From Eukaryota sp. TZLM1-RC (taxonomy: Eukaryota > Metamonada: BaSk clade): a DNA stretch of 64,000 nt. The first letter of the stretch is position 1. Every line of letters starts with the position of its first letter. Where the stretch lies: contig JAUPSS010000001.1 in NCBI GenBank assembly GCA_040285825.1, forward strand, positions 1,302,001 to 1,366,000. Reading direction: 5' to 3'. This document shows positions 19,221 to 29,777 of this stretch, piece by piece. Both the position numbers and the translations under genes were made by a program. The notes beneath the pieces are model-generated. The model did not search any database. It worked only from the letters and a program-made list of their open reading frames with translations, and was not told where the DNA came from.

Positions 19221-22200
19221 ATACGTATTGGGTCGTCCCCGGCTCAGCGTAGGATCCTTGAGGAAGAGACTGGTCCCTCTTCCTCACCACTAACCACAGA
19301 CTCTGCTTCCGTGCCTCCTTCTTCGGTTGAAGCTTCTGCGCTTCCTGAAGCAACTCTTCCCGAGGGTTCTACCCCAAAGGAAGATAGTTCCCTTCCTGAG
19401 GATTCCGTTCCCATGGAAGGAAGTTCCTCTCCTCGGGATTCCGTTCCTGTAGAAGGAGACAACCCTCCCAAGGATTCTATTCCTTCGGAAGGAAGAAGCC
19501 CTTCATTAGTCTCCTACGACGATGAAGATGTTGAGGATTCCGTTGCTCCTCTTCCTCCTTCACATTTAAGGGCGTCTGAAGTCCCATCTTCTCCCCTCCC
19601 TGAAAGAAGTTCTGAAGTACCACCTTCACCTTCTACTCAGAACAGAGAGACTGTTCAACCTTCTCTCGCGTCAAAGGAAGGATTAGAAGATCTACCCTCT
19701 TCCTCCTCTACAAAGGCCACTGAAGTACCATCTTCATCCCTTTCATCTAGTTCTGAGGTTCCACCCTCTCATTCTCAACAGCTCCTCCCTCCAGTTCCAA
19801 CTGCTAGGAGGAACATTCAAAATCCTGCTGTTCCAGCTTCGGGATCTCCTCTGACTTCAACAGTTAGTGGAGTTAATAATCTATCTGTTTCCCCTCACCA
19901 GGCTAGTGATTCCATTCCTAGCCTTTCGAACCTTCCTTCGTATCTTTCCGAAGAGCAAAGGAAAAGGTACGAACAAATCTTTTCAGATTTGGTTGAGTAC
20001 GAGGAACCTCCCAAGGAATTCTCCCCTCTACCTCAACATCAGGTCCCTCCCACGGCACCATCTTCTGAAATTGACAAAATTCCTGGTGAGGTCTCTAAAG
20101 AATATATAGAGCGTTTTCTCCAAGAAGAACGAAACTGGGAACACAGAAAAAGATTGGACAGAGAGATTGAAGCTAGAAGAGGAACATCCTCTACACCTGC
20201 TCAACTTACCCCTTCTCAAACTAGCTCCTACGCTAGCTCAAGTGTTCATCATGGTGCTTCCCGTCAGCACAACCCTTACGCTAGATATAGGGACACACGA
20301 GTCATTCCAGGGGATCCAGAAGCCATCCCTCCCACGGAGATGAGCAACAAACGGCCTCCTTTCCACGGTCCCAAAGTCGAGAACGACTTAGGATTATGGA
20401 TCTCTCCCAGAATTGGTCCATTTCTTTCCGATGAAAGGATCACCCCAGAAACCTCCAGGAATGACCCTGAACCAACTTATGAACCAAGACCCGGAGTTAG
20501 GTTCATGAGAACTACTCGAGAAGGAGTATTCAGACGCTTCGCTGGAGATGAAGACAACCTCTTCATAAATGTTCACAACCCTTGCCCATACCCTAGGTTC
20601 AGCCCTGGGTACAACGCATCTCTCGATATCCTCATCGACAGAGATTATAGAACAGGGTGGTGGTTTACTGAAACCACTTATGGTGAAAGACTCTTTCTTT
20701 ACGACAGACGTCCTGACCATATAGCTTCATATTGTGGGCCTGACCACAGAAGATCAGGCAATCTTCAAAGAGCTCTCCAGCTCGTCACAGTTTTCCCTGG
20801 ATGCATAGAATCCAGGATGTTGAAATGGGTCATGGTAGAAGGTCGCATAGAAAAGACACGCTTGGTACAACCAGCGATCTCTTCATATCAGGTTCCTGCC
20901 CAGATTGAAGAAACTGAACCTTCCCCTGAACCTCACCAAAACGAAGTTCCATCCTCCGTTGAACAACCTATGGAAACTTCTACAGAACCCCCCACACAAC
21001 CCTCGCATAATCCTCCCATGGAACAAACTGAAGAGGACGTTGTAGTGGAAGTCAGTGATGAGTCTCCAACTCCTGACTCTATTCCAACTGTGTTAACACC
21101 CATGGAACACACTCCAGTACCTGCACAGCCTATGGAACAATCAGTGGTTCCACCCACACTCCTTTCCACTAGTTCTACAAGTTCTCAGCCCCCGGTTCAA
21201 CCAACACCATCCACAGTAAGTTCTTCTCGTTCTACATTTTCGGGTACTTACGACAGCAACCTTCTCCTATCTTCCATGGTGGGATCAAGAGACAGGGACA
21301 ATAGACGTAGGGACCGTCCCAAACGTCCAACTCTCGATGCTTCTGACTTAAGAAATGTTGATAAACTCCTAAAGTTTGTTAACAAATTCATTCTCTGGAG
21401 TCGCACCGACAGAATAGTCGATGAGGCTCGAGGTAATATCGAAGACCCTGCTCAAGTTGCTTTGGCCAGCGAAGTTGCCAGACTTCGCGAAGAACTCGAA
21501 CTAGCCAGATCAGCAGAATTGGCATCTGACCAACGGTTCGACAGCGAACCAATTCATGAATGGGATCTCTTCCGATCCGCCATGCGCATCAGTCCCAGAG
21601 GTTTAGCTGAATGCGTTACACCTGAAGCTCTCAACGCTTTAAGGTATCAAGGCACTGGCCTTTCAATTTCCTCTGCGATGGTCCCAACCAGCAGAGATGA
21701 ACGCAACATTTGGGAACAGATCCTAAGGAGAACCCAATTCAGTAGACTGGATCAAGCTCTGGACGCTCTACATGCAGTTAACATGGATTGGTCTGAGAGA
21801 GATTATGGTAACAGATGGATAGACTTCATGCTTAACATAGGCAGAGTCTTAACGCGTTCCACCGCTATCCAAGACGTTCGTGGCCTGACTCATCAAATGA
21901 GAAACATCACCATCCACGGAAACCCCGTAGACCGACTCCCCGAATGGGAAATTGCTTCTCACGTCATTGAAAGCATCGGTATTACCATCATCAGGGACAG
22001 ACTCCTCAGGATCTGGTCCAACCCCTCCCATTACTACTCAGATGGCCACACCCTAGGAGAATTTTTCAGTGTTCTCCAAATAGAGTACGAAAACTTTTGT
22101 AATGCTAGATCTTTTAAGGAGCAGATCAATCACGTGGACTTCTTGTATCAAAATAGAATCTCGTTTCAGACTGAGAACCGTCGCAGACAGACGGTACCTT

Positions 22201-25200
22201 CTCCCCCTGCTATCCCCAAAACAAGAGGTTCCAGCTCTGGCAGGCGCCCAAAACAACAACGACGAGAAGGAAGCTCTACTCAACCGTCTTCCACTCAGTC
22301 TGATGTCAACGTCCAATGCAATTTCTGTAAACAAATGGGTCATCCGACTGAAAGATGCCCTAGTGAGGACTGCCAAAGAAGCAAAAAGTGGAGAGAGCAA
22401 CAAGCTCAACACAAAGCTCGAGGCAGAGGTTCTAGAGGTTCTGGTTTCCGTAGCCGAAGAGGCACTCGCGGCAGAGGCAAGGGCTCTTCATCATATAATA
22501 AACGTTCCCGTCACTATTTACACAGTTTTGAAACCATACCCCCTACAACTACAACACATTCCCACACAGAAAACACAACATGGAAAGATTCCCTAATCAA
22601 TCCTTTAGCCAACTTGGAACATACCAAGACGCATAACATTCAAGCTAATTTCTTCTCAGAACAAGCTGAATATGATTCCGATACAATATTTATGGTACAA
22701 TCCATAAAGTCCACAACCAACTGCCTACAATTAAACTTCTTGATCAACAATGTCGAAGTTAAAGGCATAATTGACTCCGGTGCAACATGCTCAGTAGTCA
22801 CAGAAGACGTCATCAGTAATTGTAACATGGCACGTTCCAACGAAACCATATCATACAAGATTGCTGATGGATCTACCTCACAGTCCCTTGGTACTGCTTC
22901 TGGAACCCTTAGCATTAGACTAGGCAGTGTTTCCCAGATTGTACACGTGAAACACAAGTTCAGCATCGTTCCTGGACATGAGACCATTCTCATTGGTGCT
23001 GACTTGTTGAGTCACCTTGGGCTGATGAACAACAAGGGCATTTATATTAGAATGGACGACGCCTGTCGCACATTACTATTACCTGAAGCCGAATTCGACC
23101 ATCGAATATCGCAAGCTTCAGAAGTCGTCAACGTTTCCACACGTTGGTTGGAACACATCAACTCATCTGGTTGTACCATCAACCTCGACAACGACCATTT
23201 CAAGAAGTCCCTACTTCAAACTTTGAAAGAGTTCGAAGACGTATTTACCCTCAAGCCTCATGCTGAAGGTATTGATTGCCCTCCCATGGAAATCAACTTC
23301 TACAACGAAGACGTCAGAGTTAGAAGACCCCCCAGGACCCTGAATCCAGCCAGGCTAGAGGTCGCTAACCAAATTTTCGACAAACTCGTAGACTCAGGAT
23401 TTGCTGTCCCATCGAACCACGAGTTCAGCTCCCCTGTCTGTCTAGTGGTCTACCCAGATCACCGTAAGCCCCGCCTTACCGGTGACTATAGTGGCAAGGA
23501 CGGAGTCAACGCCAACACCATTCCTGTTGAGCCCAACCTTCCAAGGATCTCCGATAGGCTGGTATTTCTCTCCCAAGCGAACTACATAGGCACCCTTGAC
23601 CTCCCCAAAGCCTTCTGGCAACTCAAAATTGCTGAAAAGGATTGGCAGAAAACAGCCCTGAGCATTCCTGGCAAAAGTATCATGTTCAAACGTGCAGCTT
23701 TTGGCCTAAAGAATGTCCCAGCCGTTTTCCAAAACGTCATGGCTGACATCTTCTCTGGAGACGGTGTCTTCATTTACATAGATGACATCATAATCATAGG
23801 TTCAACCTTTGACGAATTCATTGAACGCCTCCGTCGCGTCCTTGATCAAGCCAGGTGCAAAAGAGTTTCCTTGGGACTTCCAAAGTGTCATTTCGTGTCT
23901 TCCAGACACCCAATCAAGATACTGGGCAGTGTTTTCCAAAACAAGCAACGGACTATCGATCCCACTCGCGTTGAATCTTTGCTGAATCTACCTAGACCAA
24001 AGACAATCAAAGACGTCCGCAGCCTTGTAGGATCAGTCAACTTCATTAGAGAATGGCTTCCTCAGGTATCTGAGCTCATCGCTCCTATCATCAGATTGAC
24101 TAAGAAGGATGGAACTAACTCCAACGTTAAACCCAAACCCCGCGCGCAACGCCTTCAATGGACCGACATGCACGACGGACTCCTTCAAAAGATCAAACAA
24201 CTGATAGCGAAACACATGCCGCTCAGCTTACCTCCGCAGGAAAACCAAATTTTAATTAGTTGCGATGCATCCGACATTGCTGTAGGCGGCGTCATATGGG
24301 AACAAATCGAACAAGTCGACGACCCCGGTACCCCCCTGATCAATAGGAAATGTAGGCCTATCAGCTTCTTCAGCCGGTTGTTAACCAACTCGCAAAAGAA
24401 CTGGCCGACTAACCAAAAGGAACTCTACGCTATCCTACTCATGTTAACTCAAAGTGGTTTTGAAAACTACTTAAAAGGAAGGAAACTGGTCATATTCACA
24501 GACCATCAAAACCTTACCTACATGTTCACGGCTCCTGAGAAGAACAGAATTGTAACAAGATGGTTACCCATATTCTCTGAATTCTGCTTTGACTTGGTAC
24601 ATACCAAAGGGGAAGATAACTTCTGGGCTGATATGTTGTCTCGAATAGTTCCGCCTATAGACCATCAAGAGATCAATCATTTGTCCCATCAAATGCCTCC
24701 AAATTTTCATCCAATATTTTACATTGACAAAATTGATGGAACAGAAAATGAAAGATACTACATCGAAGACTTAAACAACTTCGAACGTATCATGGTCATC
24801 AGAGAACGATGTTCCAACGACCTGCCTATTTTCGAGCCATGGCTCTGTAGGATTAGGTCCGAACAGAAGCTTGCCATAGCTTCCAAAGACCCCTCTTTCA
24901 ACAACTGTGTTCATAACAATCATCTTGATTTATATATGACTCACGACAACAAGATAGTGATTCCCAAATCACTCATTAAGGACACCCTTAACTTGTTGCA
25001 TGGACTTCTGCAAGGAGGTCACCCAAGCAAAGCTGAAAGCCTGAACAAGCTCAGGAACAGCGATTATTGGTGGCCAAACATGCTCACCGACATGAATAAG
25101 CACGTCCAAGAATGCCCCTCCTGTCAGAAAACAAAGCCAGTTCCCAAACTGCATGTTCCCCCAACCGGTTCATTGTGGGCGGACAGACCTTTTGCTCGCG

Positions 25201-26327
25201 TCAACGCCGACGTCATTGGTCCTCTTCCAGAAGATCAAGAAGGCTACAAATACATCCTCGTATTTATCGACAGCTTCTCTAGGTTCACGATCATCGTGCC
25301 TTTAAAAGAGATAAATGCCAATCTTACTGCAGATGCATTAATTTGGAAAGTCTGTGCCATCTTTGGTATTCCATTTCAAATCCACAGCGATAATGGACCC
25401 GAATTTTCCAAGGCTGTCTTTGACGAATTAAGCAAATTTTTGGGCATAGAGGTGTCAAAGTCAATACCTAGGTTTTCCCCGTCCAACGGCCTGGTAGAGC
25501 GCCGACACAGAGACATCCTGCAAAACCTACGGAAATTGCTCGTAGACTTCAATGCCTACGATGTGTGGTCTGAATACTTGCCTTATGTGCAATTATTGAT
25601 CAACTCTTCCAAGAGCTCAATAACCAACCACACTCCATACCAAGTGATCTTTGGCTCAGATGTGTCTCCCAGATCAGACCCTGGCAAAATTCTTGAAATC
25701 ATTGAAAGCTCGACGTCTGAGTCATCTTTTATTCAAGAAATTCAATCTAAATTTCGAAGATTGAAAGAGAAACAGGAAAAGGCAGCACATCATCAAGCTT
25801 CCAAAGCTTCCAAGCTAGCTAGATCGTCAACTCCAAACCCTTTTGAAGTTGGTCAATTGGTATTGAGAGCATCTGGCTCTTCCGCTAAGCTTCATGGAGA
25901 CTATTTAGGACCCTTCCTAATTACTGAAATCGTATCCAATTCGTCTGTGAATATTAAGAATCTCTGCACAGGTACGATTGTCCAAGCTAGCGTCAAACAC
26001 TTAGCTCCCTGGCACTCCAGCTTGCCCACCAACGATGAGTTCCACTCCTGGGTCGCTGCTGGTGATGCCGAAGAACACATCATTGAAAAAGTGCTCAGCC
26101 AGGAAGGTGACTTTTGCCAAGTGCAATGGCCAGGAAAAGAGATCACCACTGAGCATGTGTCTACAGTCCAAAATACTGCCGCGTATAAAGACTTTATCAA
26201 GACTTCAAAAGCACGTCGCCGTACTAAAACCGCTCCTCCCAAGAAGCGTCATATTTCCATTAGTTCACCTCCTGTGACTAGAGCTTCCAGGGCTCGTCGC
26301 TCGAAAGAGAGGAAAAGGCAGTGTTAG
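19188..26327 (+). CDS. gag-pol: Gag-Pol polyprotein of element A
   Basis: 2379 residues in one frame. Residues 1-300 are Pro/Ser/Glu-rich. A conserved Gag region includes GYNASLDILIDRDYRTGWW. The CCHC zinc knuckle CNFCKQMGHPTERC begins at Cys1044 and is followed by an Arg/Gly-rich tail. Aspartic protease: IIDSGATCSVV, Asp1196. Reverse transcriptase: YIDDII, Asp1532-Asp1533, with the LPKAFWQL block upstream. RNase H: ISCDASDIAVGGV, Asp1693. Integrase: HHCC finger (HGLLQGGHPSK...CPSCQKT), then Asp2008, Asp2068, Glu2104 in DD35E spacing. A chromodomain-like module lies at about 2290-2335 (HIIEKVL...CQVQWPG), then a basic tail. Gene order protease-RT-RNase H-integrase is Ty3/gypsy. The frame starts inside the 5' LTR and its TAG stop is at 26325-26327, inside the 3' LTR. 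No Gag/Pol frameshift or stop separates the two. Confidence 0.95.
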   Translation: MSHDNPSHRPSIRIGSSPAQRRILEEETGPSSSPLTTDSASVPPSSVEASALPEATLPEGSTPKEDSSLPEDSVPMEGSSSPRDSVPVEGDNPPKDSIPSEGRSPSLVSYDDEDVEDSVAPLPPSHLRASEVPSSPLPERSSEVPPSPSTQNRETVQPSLASKEGLEDLPSSSSTKATEVPSSSLSSSSEVPPSHSQQLLPPVPTARRNIQNPAVPASGSPLTSTVSGVNNLSVSPHQASDSIPSLSNLPSYLSEEQRKRYEQIFSDLVEYEEPPKEFSPLPQHQVPPTAPSSEIDKIPGEVSKEYIERFLQEERNWEHRKRLDREIEARRGTSSTPAQLTPSQTSSYASSSVHHGASRQHNPYARYRDTRVIPGDPEAIPPTEMSNKRPPFHGPKVENDLGLWISPRIGPFLSDERITPETSRNDPEPTYEPRPGVRFMRTTREGVFRRFAGDEDNLFINVHNPCPYPRFSPGYNASLDILIDRDYRTGWWFTETTYGERLFLYDRRPDHIASYCGPDHRRSGNLQRALQLVTVFPGCIESRMLKWVMVEGRIEKTRLVQPAISSYQVPAQIEETEPSPEPHQNEVPSSVEQPMETSTEPPTQPSHNPPMEQTEEDVVVEVSDESPTPDSIPTVLTPMEHTPVPAQPMEQSVVPPTLLSTSSTSSQPPVQPTPSTVSSSRSTFSGTYDSNLLLSSMVGSRDRDNRRRDRPKRPTLDASDLRNVDKLLKFVNKFILWSRTDRIVDEARGNIEDPAQVALASEVARLREELELARSAELASDQRFDSEPIHEWDLFRSAMRISPRGLAECVTPEALNALRYQGTGLSISSAMVPTSRDERNIWEQILRRTQFSRLDQALDALHAVNMDWSERDYGNRWIDFMLNIGRVLTRSTAIQDVRGLTHQMRNITIHGNPVDRLPEWEIASHVIESIGITIIRDRLLRIWSNPSHYYSDGHTLGEFFSVLQIEYENFCNARSFKEQINHVDFLYQNRISFQTENRRRQTVPSPPAIPKTRGSSSGRRPKQQRREGSSTQPSSTQSDVNVQCNFCKQMGHPTERCPSEDCQRSKKWREQQAQHKARGRGSRGSGFRSRRGTRGRGKGSSSYNKRSRHYLHSFETIPPTTTTHSHTENTTWKDSLINPLANLEHTKTHNIQANFFSEQAEYDSDTIFMVQSIKSTTNCLQLNFLINNVEVKGIIDSGATCSVVTEDVISNCNMARSNETISYKIADGSTSQSLGTASGTLSIRLGSVSQIVHVKHKFSIVPGHETILIGADLLSHLGLMNNKGIYIRMDDACRTLLLPEAEFDHRISQASEVVNVSTRWLEHINSSGCTINLDNDHFKKSLLQTLKEFEDVFTLKPHAEGIDCPPMEINFYNEDVRVRRPPRTLNPARLEVANQIFDKLVDSGFAVPSNHEFSSPVCLVVYPDHRKPRLTGDYSGKDGVNANTIPVEPNLPRISDRLVFLSQANYIGTLDLPKAFWQLKIAEKDWQKTALSIPGKSIMFKRAAFGLKNVPAVFQNVMADIFSGDGVFIYIDDIIIIGSTFDEFIERLRRVLDQARCKRVSLGLPKCHFVSSRHPIKILGSVFQNKQRTIDPTRVESLLNLPRPKTIKDVRSLVGSVNFIREWLPQVSELIAPIIRLTKKDGTNSNVKPKPRAQRLQWTDMHDGLLQKIKQLIAKHMPLSLPPQENQILISCDASDIAVGGVIWEQIEQVDDPGTPLINRKCRPISFFSRLLTNSQKNWPTNQKELYAILLMLTQSGFENYLKGRKLVIFTDHQNLTYMFTAPEKNRIVTRWLPIFSEFCFDLVHTKGEDNFWADMLSRIVPPIDHQEINHLSHQMPPNFHPIFYIDKIDGTENERYYIEDLNNFERIMVIRERCSNDLPIFEPWLCRIRSEQKLAIASKDPSFNNCVHNNHLDLYMTHDNKIVIPKSLIKDTLNLLHGLLQGGHPSKAESLNKLRNSDYWWPNMLTDMNKHVQECPSCQKTKPVPKLHVPPTGSLWADRPFARVNADVIGPLPEDQEGYKYILVFIDSFSRFTIIVPLKEINANLTADALIWKVCAIFGIPFQIHSDNGPEFSKAVFDELSKFLGIEVSKSIPRFSPSNGLVERRHRDILQNLRKLLVDFNAYDVWSEYLPYVQLLINSSKSSITNHTPYQVIFGSDVSPRSDPGKILEIIESSTSESSFIQEIQSKFRRLKEKQEKAAHHQASKASKLARSSTPNPFEVGQLVLRASGSSAKLHGDYLGPFLITEIVSNSSVNIKNLCTGTIVQASVKHLAPWHSSLPTNDEFHSWVAAGDAEEHIIEKVLSQEGDFCQVQWPGKEITTEHVSTVQNTAAYKDFIKTSKARRRTKTAPPKKRHISISSPPVTRASRARRSKERKRQC
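19221..19245 (+). promoter_or_regulatory. candidate primer binding region of element A
   Basis: ATACGTAT (a perfect palindrome) followed by TGGGTCG begins right after the 5' LTR, where minus-strand DNA synthesis should be primed; TGG would pair with a tRNA CCA end. The same arrangement follows the LTRs of families B and C. It lies inside the gag frame here. I cannot match a particular tRNA. Confidence 0.45.
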
Positions 26328-26471
26328 TCTTGAATAGTATTTATAGTAATAGTTTAGTTATTAGTATTCCGCCTGTTAGCTTAAGAAGAGAGAACACAAT
26401 TCCTCTTCGTAATAAATTACTTTACATTTACTCAAGCTATGTCACACGATAACCCTAGCCATAGACCATCA
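26322..26471 (+). repeat. 3' LTR of element A
   Basis: Same 150 bp as the 5' LTR, no difference seen. Carries the gag-pol stop in its first 6 bases and, at 26439, a copy of the gag ATG that is in phase with the host gene downstream. Confidence 0.95.
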
Positions 26472-29400
26472 GCAAACAGCTCCCTCGATTACTTTGCAGT
26501 TCATTTTTCATCACCAATTATTCAGTTTTTCCGCACAACAGTTTTGCAAATGTGTTCACCACAGCTTACACTTCCTCCAACACCAACTCAAGGTAAAGAA
26601 TTAATAGTAAATGGTACCAATTTAGGTCATGATTTATTATTGCTTTCAAGTAGTACTATTAATTTTATACCAGATTCCCCAATCAATCACGAAACTATCG
26701 CAGTTGTTGTCCCTCCAGGTGTTGGTTGTCATGACGTGGAAGTCAAACGAAGTCTTGATACTATTGTTGAATTTACGACCTTTTGTTTTGAACCTCCCTC
26801 AATTGACTTTGCTAAACAAAACCCTTATAAACTGGAAGAGTTTGTTGTTATCTATGGTAACAATTTCTTTGACAGTCCAGATTTAATTGAGGTGGATTTG
26901 CAAAATTCAACTTTTCTTTACTCTCTGACTTCTATAAACCATACAGTTATCGTTTTAAAAATAGAAAATATTTGTAATTTATCATTCAACAATGTTCCAA
27001 TAGTTATTACCATTGGTGGACAGGTTTCTAATACTTACCAGTTGGGAATGAATTTTCCAACTTATATTACAAGTTCACAGTTACTCAACCCATTTGATGA
27101 GGAATTTTTTTTGACTTTGAATCAAGATATTACCTTTAATACGTTATCCCAATGTAATGATATAGAAGTTGTTGGCAATGTTCCTTTAAACTGGACGATT
27201 GCTGACCCTACTGAATTTGAGCTAAATTTTGACCTAGCTGGAGTTGATACTTTGCAGCTTCTTGTTCAGCTGTCTAAGAACTATATGCAGCTAATAGAAG
27301 TTCCAGTTGTTGATTTTTATGTTTTACCCACAGACTATATTTGTATTTCACACCGAATCTGCATAATTAAAGTTTGTGTACTTTTTGAAAATGTTGATTT
27401 ACATGACTATTTCCCAATTGGCGATGGTAATATCTTGATTTTTGATTATGAATTTGCTGGAAGTGGGTGTCTATTGATTAATTTTAAAATCAAAGAAGCA
27501 AACAATGAAGCAAACATTCAGTAATGCTCTGAATCTCTTTGCAGTACTCTTCAAGGTCTACCAAAAGTAGTCACTATTGATTCATTAAGTCCAAGGTTAG
27601 TTCAATGGGAATATAGGACAACTGATGTGTCAATTACTTTGACAGGTGAAAATTTTGACTTTTACAACAACAGTCTTTGGGAACATTCATTTTTGTTTGG
27701 TGGTAAAGTGATTGATTTTTCTATTCAAGGACCAACCTCCGTTACCTTCACCTTTGAATTTACTTCAATGGGTAACCAATCATTGCAATATATTGGTTTT
27801 GGTAGCGTTGTTGAATTATTTACTATTAATTGTGATGATGTTCTAGTTATTGTGCCTTTTTATTTCCCTCAATCAGAATTGATTATTTACTCCCATTTTA
27901 GTCAGTCTTATTTGGAATTATTTTACGGTAATCAGTTTTTTAAAATCTTTGCTGGTGAAAACTTTTTGATAACACAAAATGAAGGAAATTCATTATTTCT
28001 TAACTCTAGAACGGTATCAGAAATGATTGAACTTGGCCATATTTCGAGGGTTATTAAAGTCAATGTTTCTTATAATTGTTCAATTACTTTCCCCCATTCT
28101 GATACATATATTGAGATTTATTCGTTAAGTAAATGTTTTGTTAAATATTCTTCAACTGATACCCAGATCGAATTAGAAGTATTTGGATCTGAAGTGGGGG
28201 TGTGTGTAATTGAATTAGTGGTTAGTTATCACGAGTCGAAAGTTACAAAGGAAATAGTATTTCAAATAGTTGAACCACCAAAATTGGAGTTATTGGGAAA
28301 TAGTTATCTTTTAAAGTCTGATAATATTACTTTGACTGCTTTAATCAAATCAGGATTCAGTAGCTTCAACGATTTTTACCTGGCTATTGACAATAAATAT
28401 TTGGCCAATAGGTTGATTTCATTTGTGGAGAATGCAGAATATTATGTTCAAACAATTGAGTTTATTCTAACGCCAATTAATTTGAACTTAACTAAACCCG
28501 TAAGCTTTTTGAATTTAGAATTAGATTCTGATTTATTTGGCACAATGTTGGTAGCAGAATTACAAATTTTTGACGTTGAACTCTTTACAAATTCTACGGT
28601 TTCCTTTTTTGAACCAAGAGATGTTCTTATCGAAGCTAATGTTGAACTCAAACCACCATTACATTGTGTCATTCAAGGTAAATCATTTGACGTCATCATT
28701 GATGGTTTTAATCTAATCTGCAAAAATGTCATTATTTCTACTTACAAGGAATTTGTAAAAGTTAGTATTTACTATTTTGACTTGGAAATTGGTAGTTTGG
28801 AGTTAACTTCTGAACCCTTTTTTGTAGACCAATGTTTCGTTCCAGATCACGTTTCCCATGTTCAATATACAGATTTGTTTATCAATAACGAACCATTAAT
28901 TCTCTTATTCGATAAAACTAGGTGTTGCCTTGTTGCACTTGGTGATTGCTATTCTGGTTTCAAAGCTGGAGAGGAGTTTACCATTGAATTTACAGAAACT
29001 TACGAAATAACATCAATTACTCTTACCACTAATTCTTCTTGTTCGGATTCCTTACAAAGCTCACCAATTAGACTTGGTAATTCCACCAATGATTTATGGA
29101 ATTGTGAATCACTTTTGAATGGTTTTGATGATGCTTTAATGTGTAGTATTGAGGTTGATTTTAGTAATGTGACCTCAATTTCATTTGAAATACTAGAAGA
29201 TTTACTACTATTTGAAGTAGAAATTCATGGATACAAAACTAACAAGTGTTTGAGACCAATGGATGATTTCTTAGGAATAACACCTAGTGGAGATTTTCTT
29301 TTTATTGATGGTTATTATGAATTTGCTGAAGGTAGGTTTGAAATGTTTGACTCAATTTACACACTATTAGATGATACAATTTTGAGTGAAGTTATTACAG

Positions 29401-29777
29401 AACCCTTTAATGTCAATTACTCATTTTTTTCTTCTGATTGTTACTATTCCACGTCAATACTGAGTGCTTTAATTGAGCCTCAAAATTCACAATCTATCAT
29501 TTCAGTTAATGATACAATTACTATGAATTCAAACTCATTTATTTTAAATTTTCAATGTCGTGATTCAAACAGCTTAATGGTTAATTGTTTTGAACCTAGT
29601 CAAACCAATTTAGTTAATTTTACAAGTTTCAGTTATAATTATTATATTCAGTCGTTTAATTCAATTAAGTTTGATATTCAAGGTATCATTCCAGAAAATC
29701 ATTCGATTATACTTGGAATTGTGGATGAATTAAAGTTGAATTTTCTACTTCTTCAGGAATTTAAAAAAGAACTATAA
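26472..29777 (+). pseudogene. giant surface protein, part 4: end of beta-helix and IPT-like domains
   Basis: Resumes the gene cut at 19070. After PPTPTQGKELIVNGTNLGH the sequence has repeated Ig-like IPT/TIG-type strands (VNGTNLG..., VIYGNNFFDS..., ITLTGENFDFYNN...), giving an extracellular beta-sandwich stalk. The plus-strand phase is continuous from 26472 to 31205 with no frameshift; the only breaks are TAA at 27522-27524 and TAA at 29775-29777. From 26439 the 3' LTR supplies an ATG, so an LTR-started fusion frame of 361 codons exists up to 27524. Confidence 0.7.

Larger units (their letters stand above)
19071..26471 (+). mobile_element. complete Ty3/gypsy chromovirus-like retrotransposon, element A
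   Basis: 7401 bp, bounded by 150-bp LTRs that I read as identical, both TG...CA. Target duplication GCAA at 19067-19070 and 26472-26475. A single intact gag-pol frame fills the interior. A purine tract (GAAAGAGAGGAAAAGGCAG, 26303-26321) abuts the 3' LTR. Identical LTRs, clean target site and intact frame indicate a very recent, potentially active insertion. There is almost no non-coding interior. Confidence 0.95.

Noticed and set aside
27510-27545. A tiny 24-bp intron, GTAATG...TTTGCAG, removing the TAA at 27522
   Set aside because: The ends look intron-like, but no other in-frame stop in the window can be removed this way, and the intact genes show no introns.
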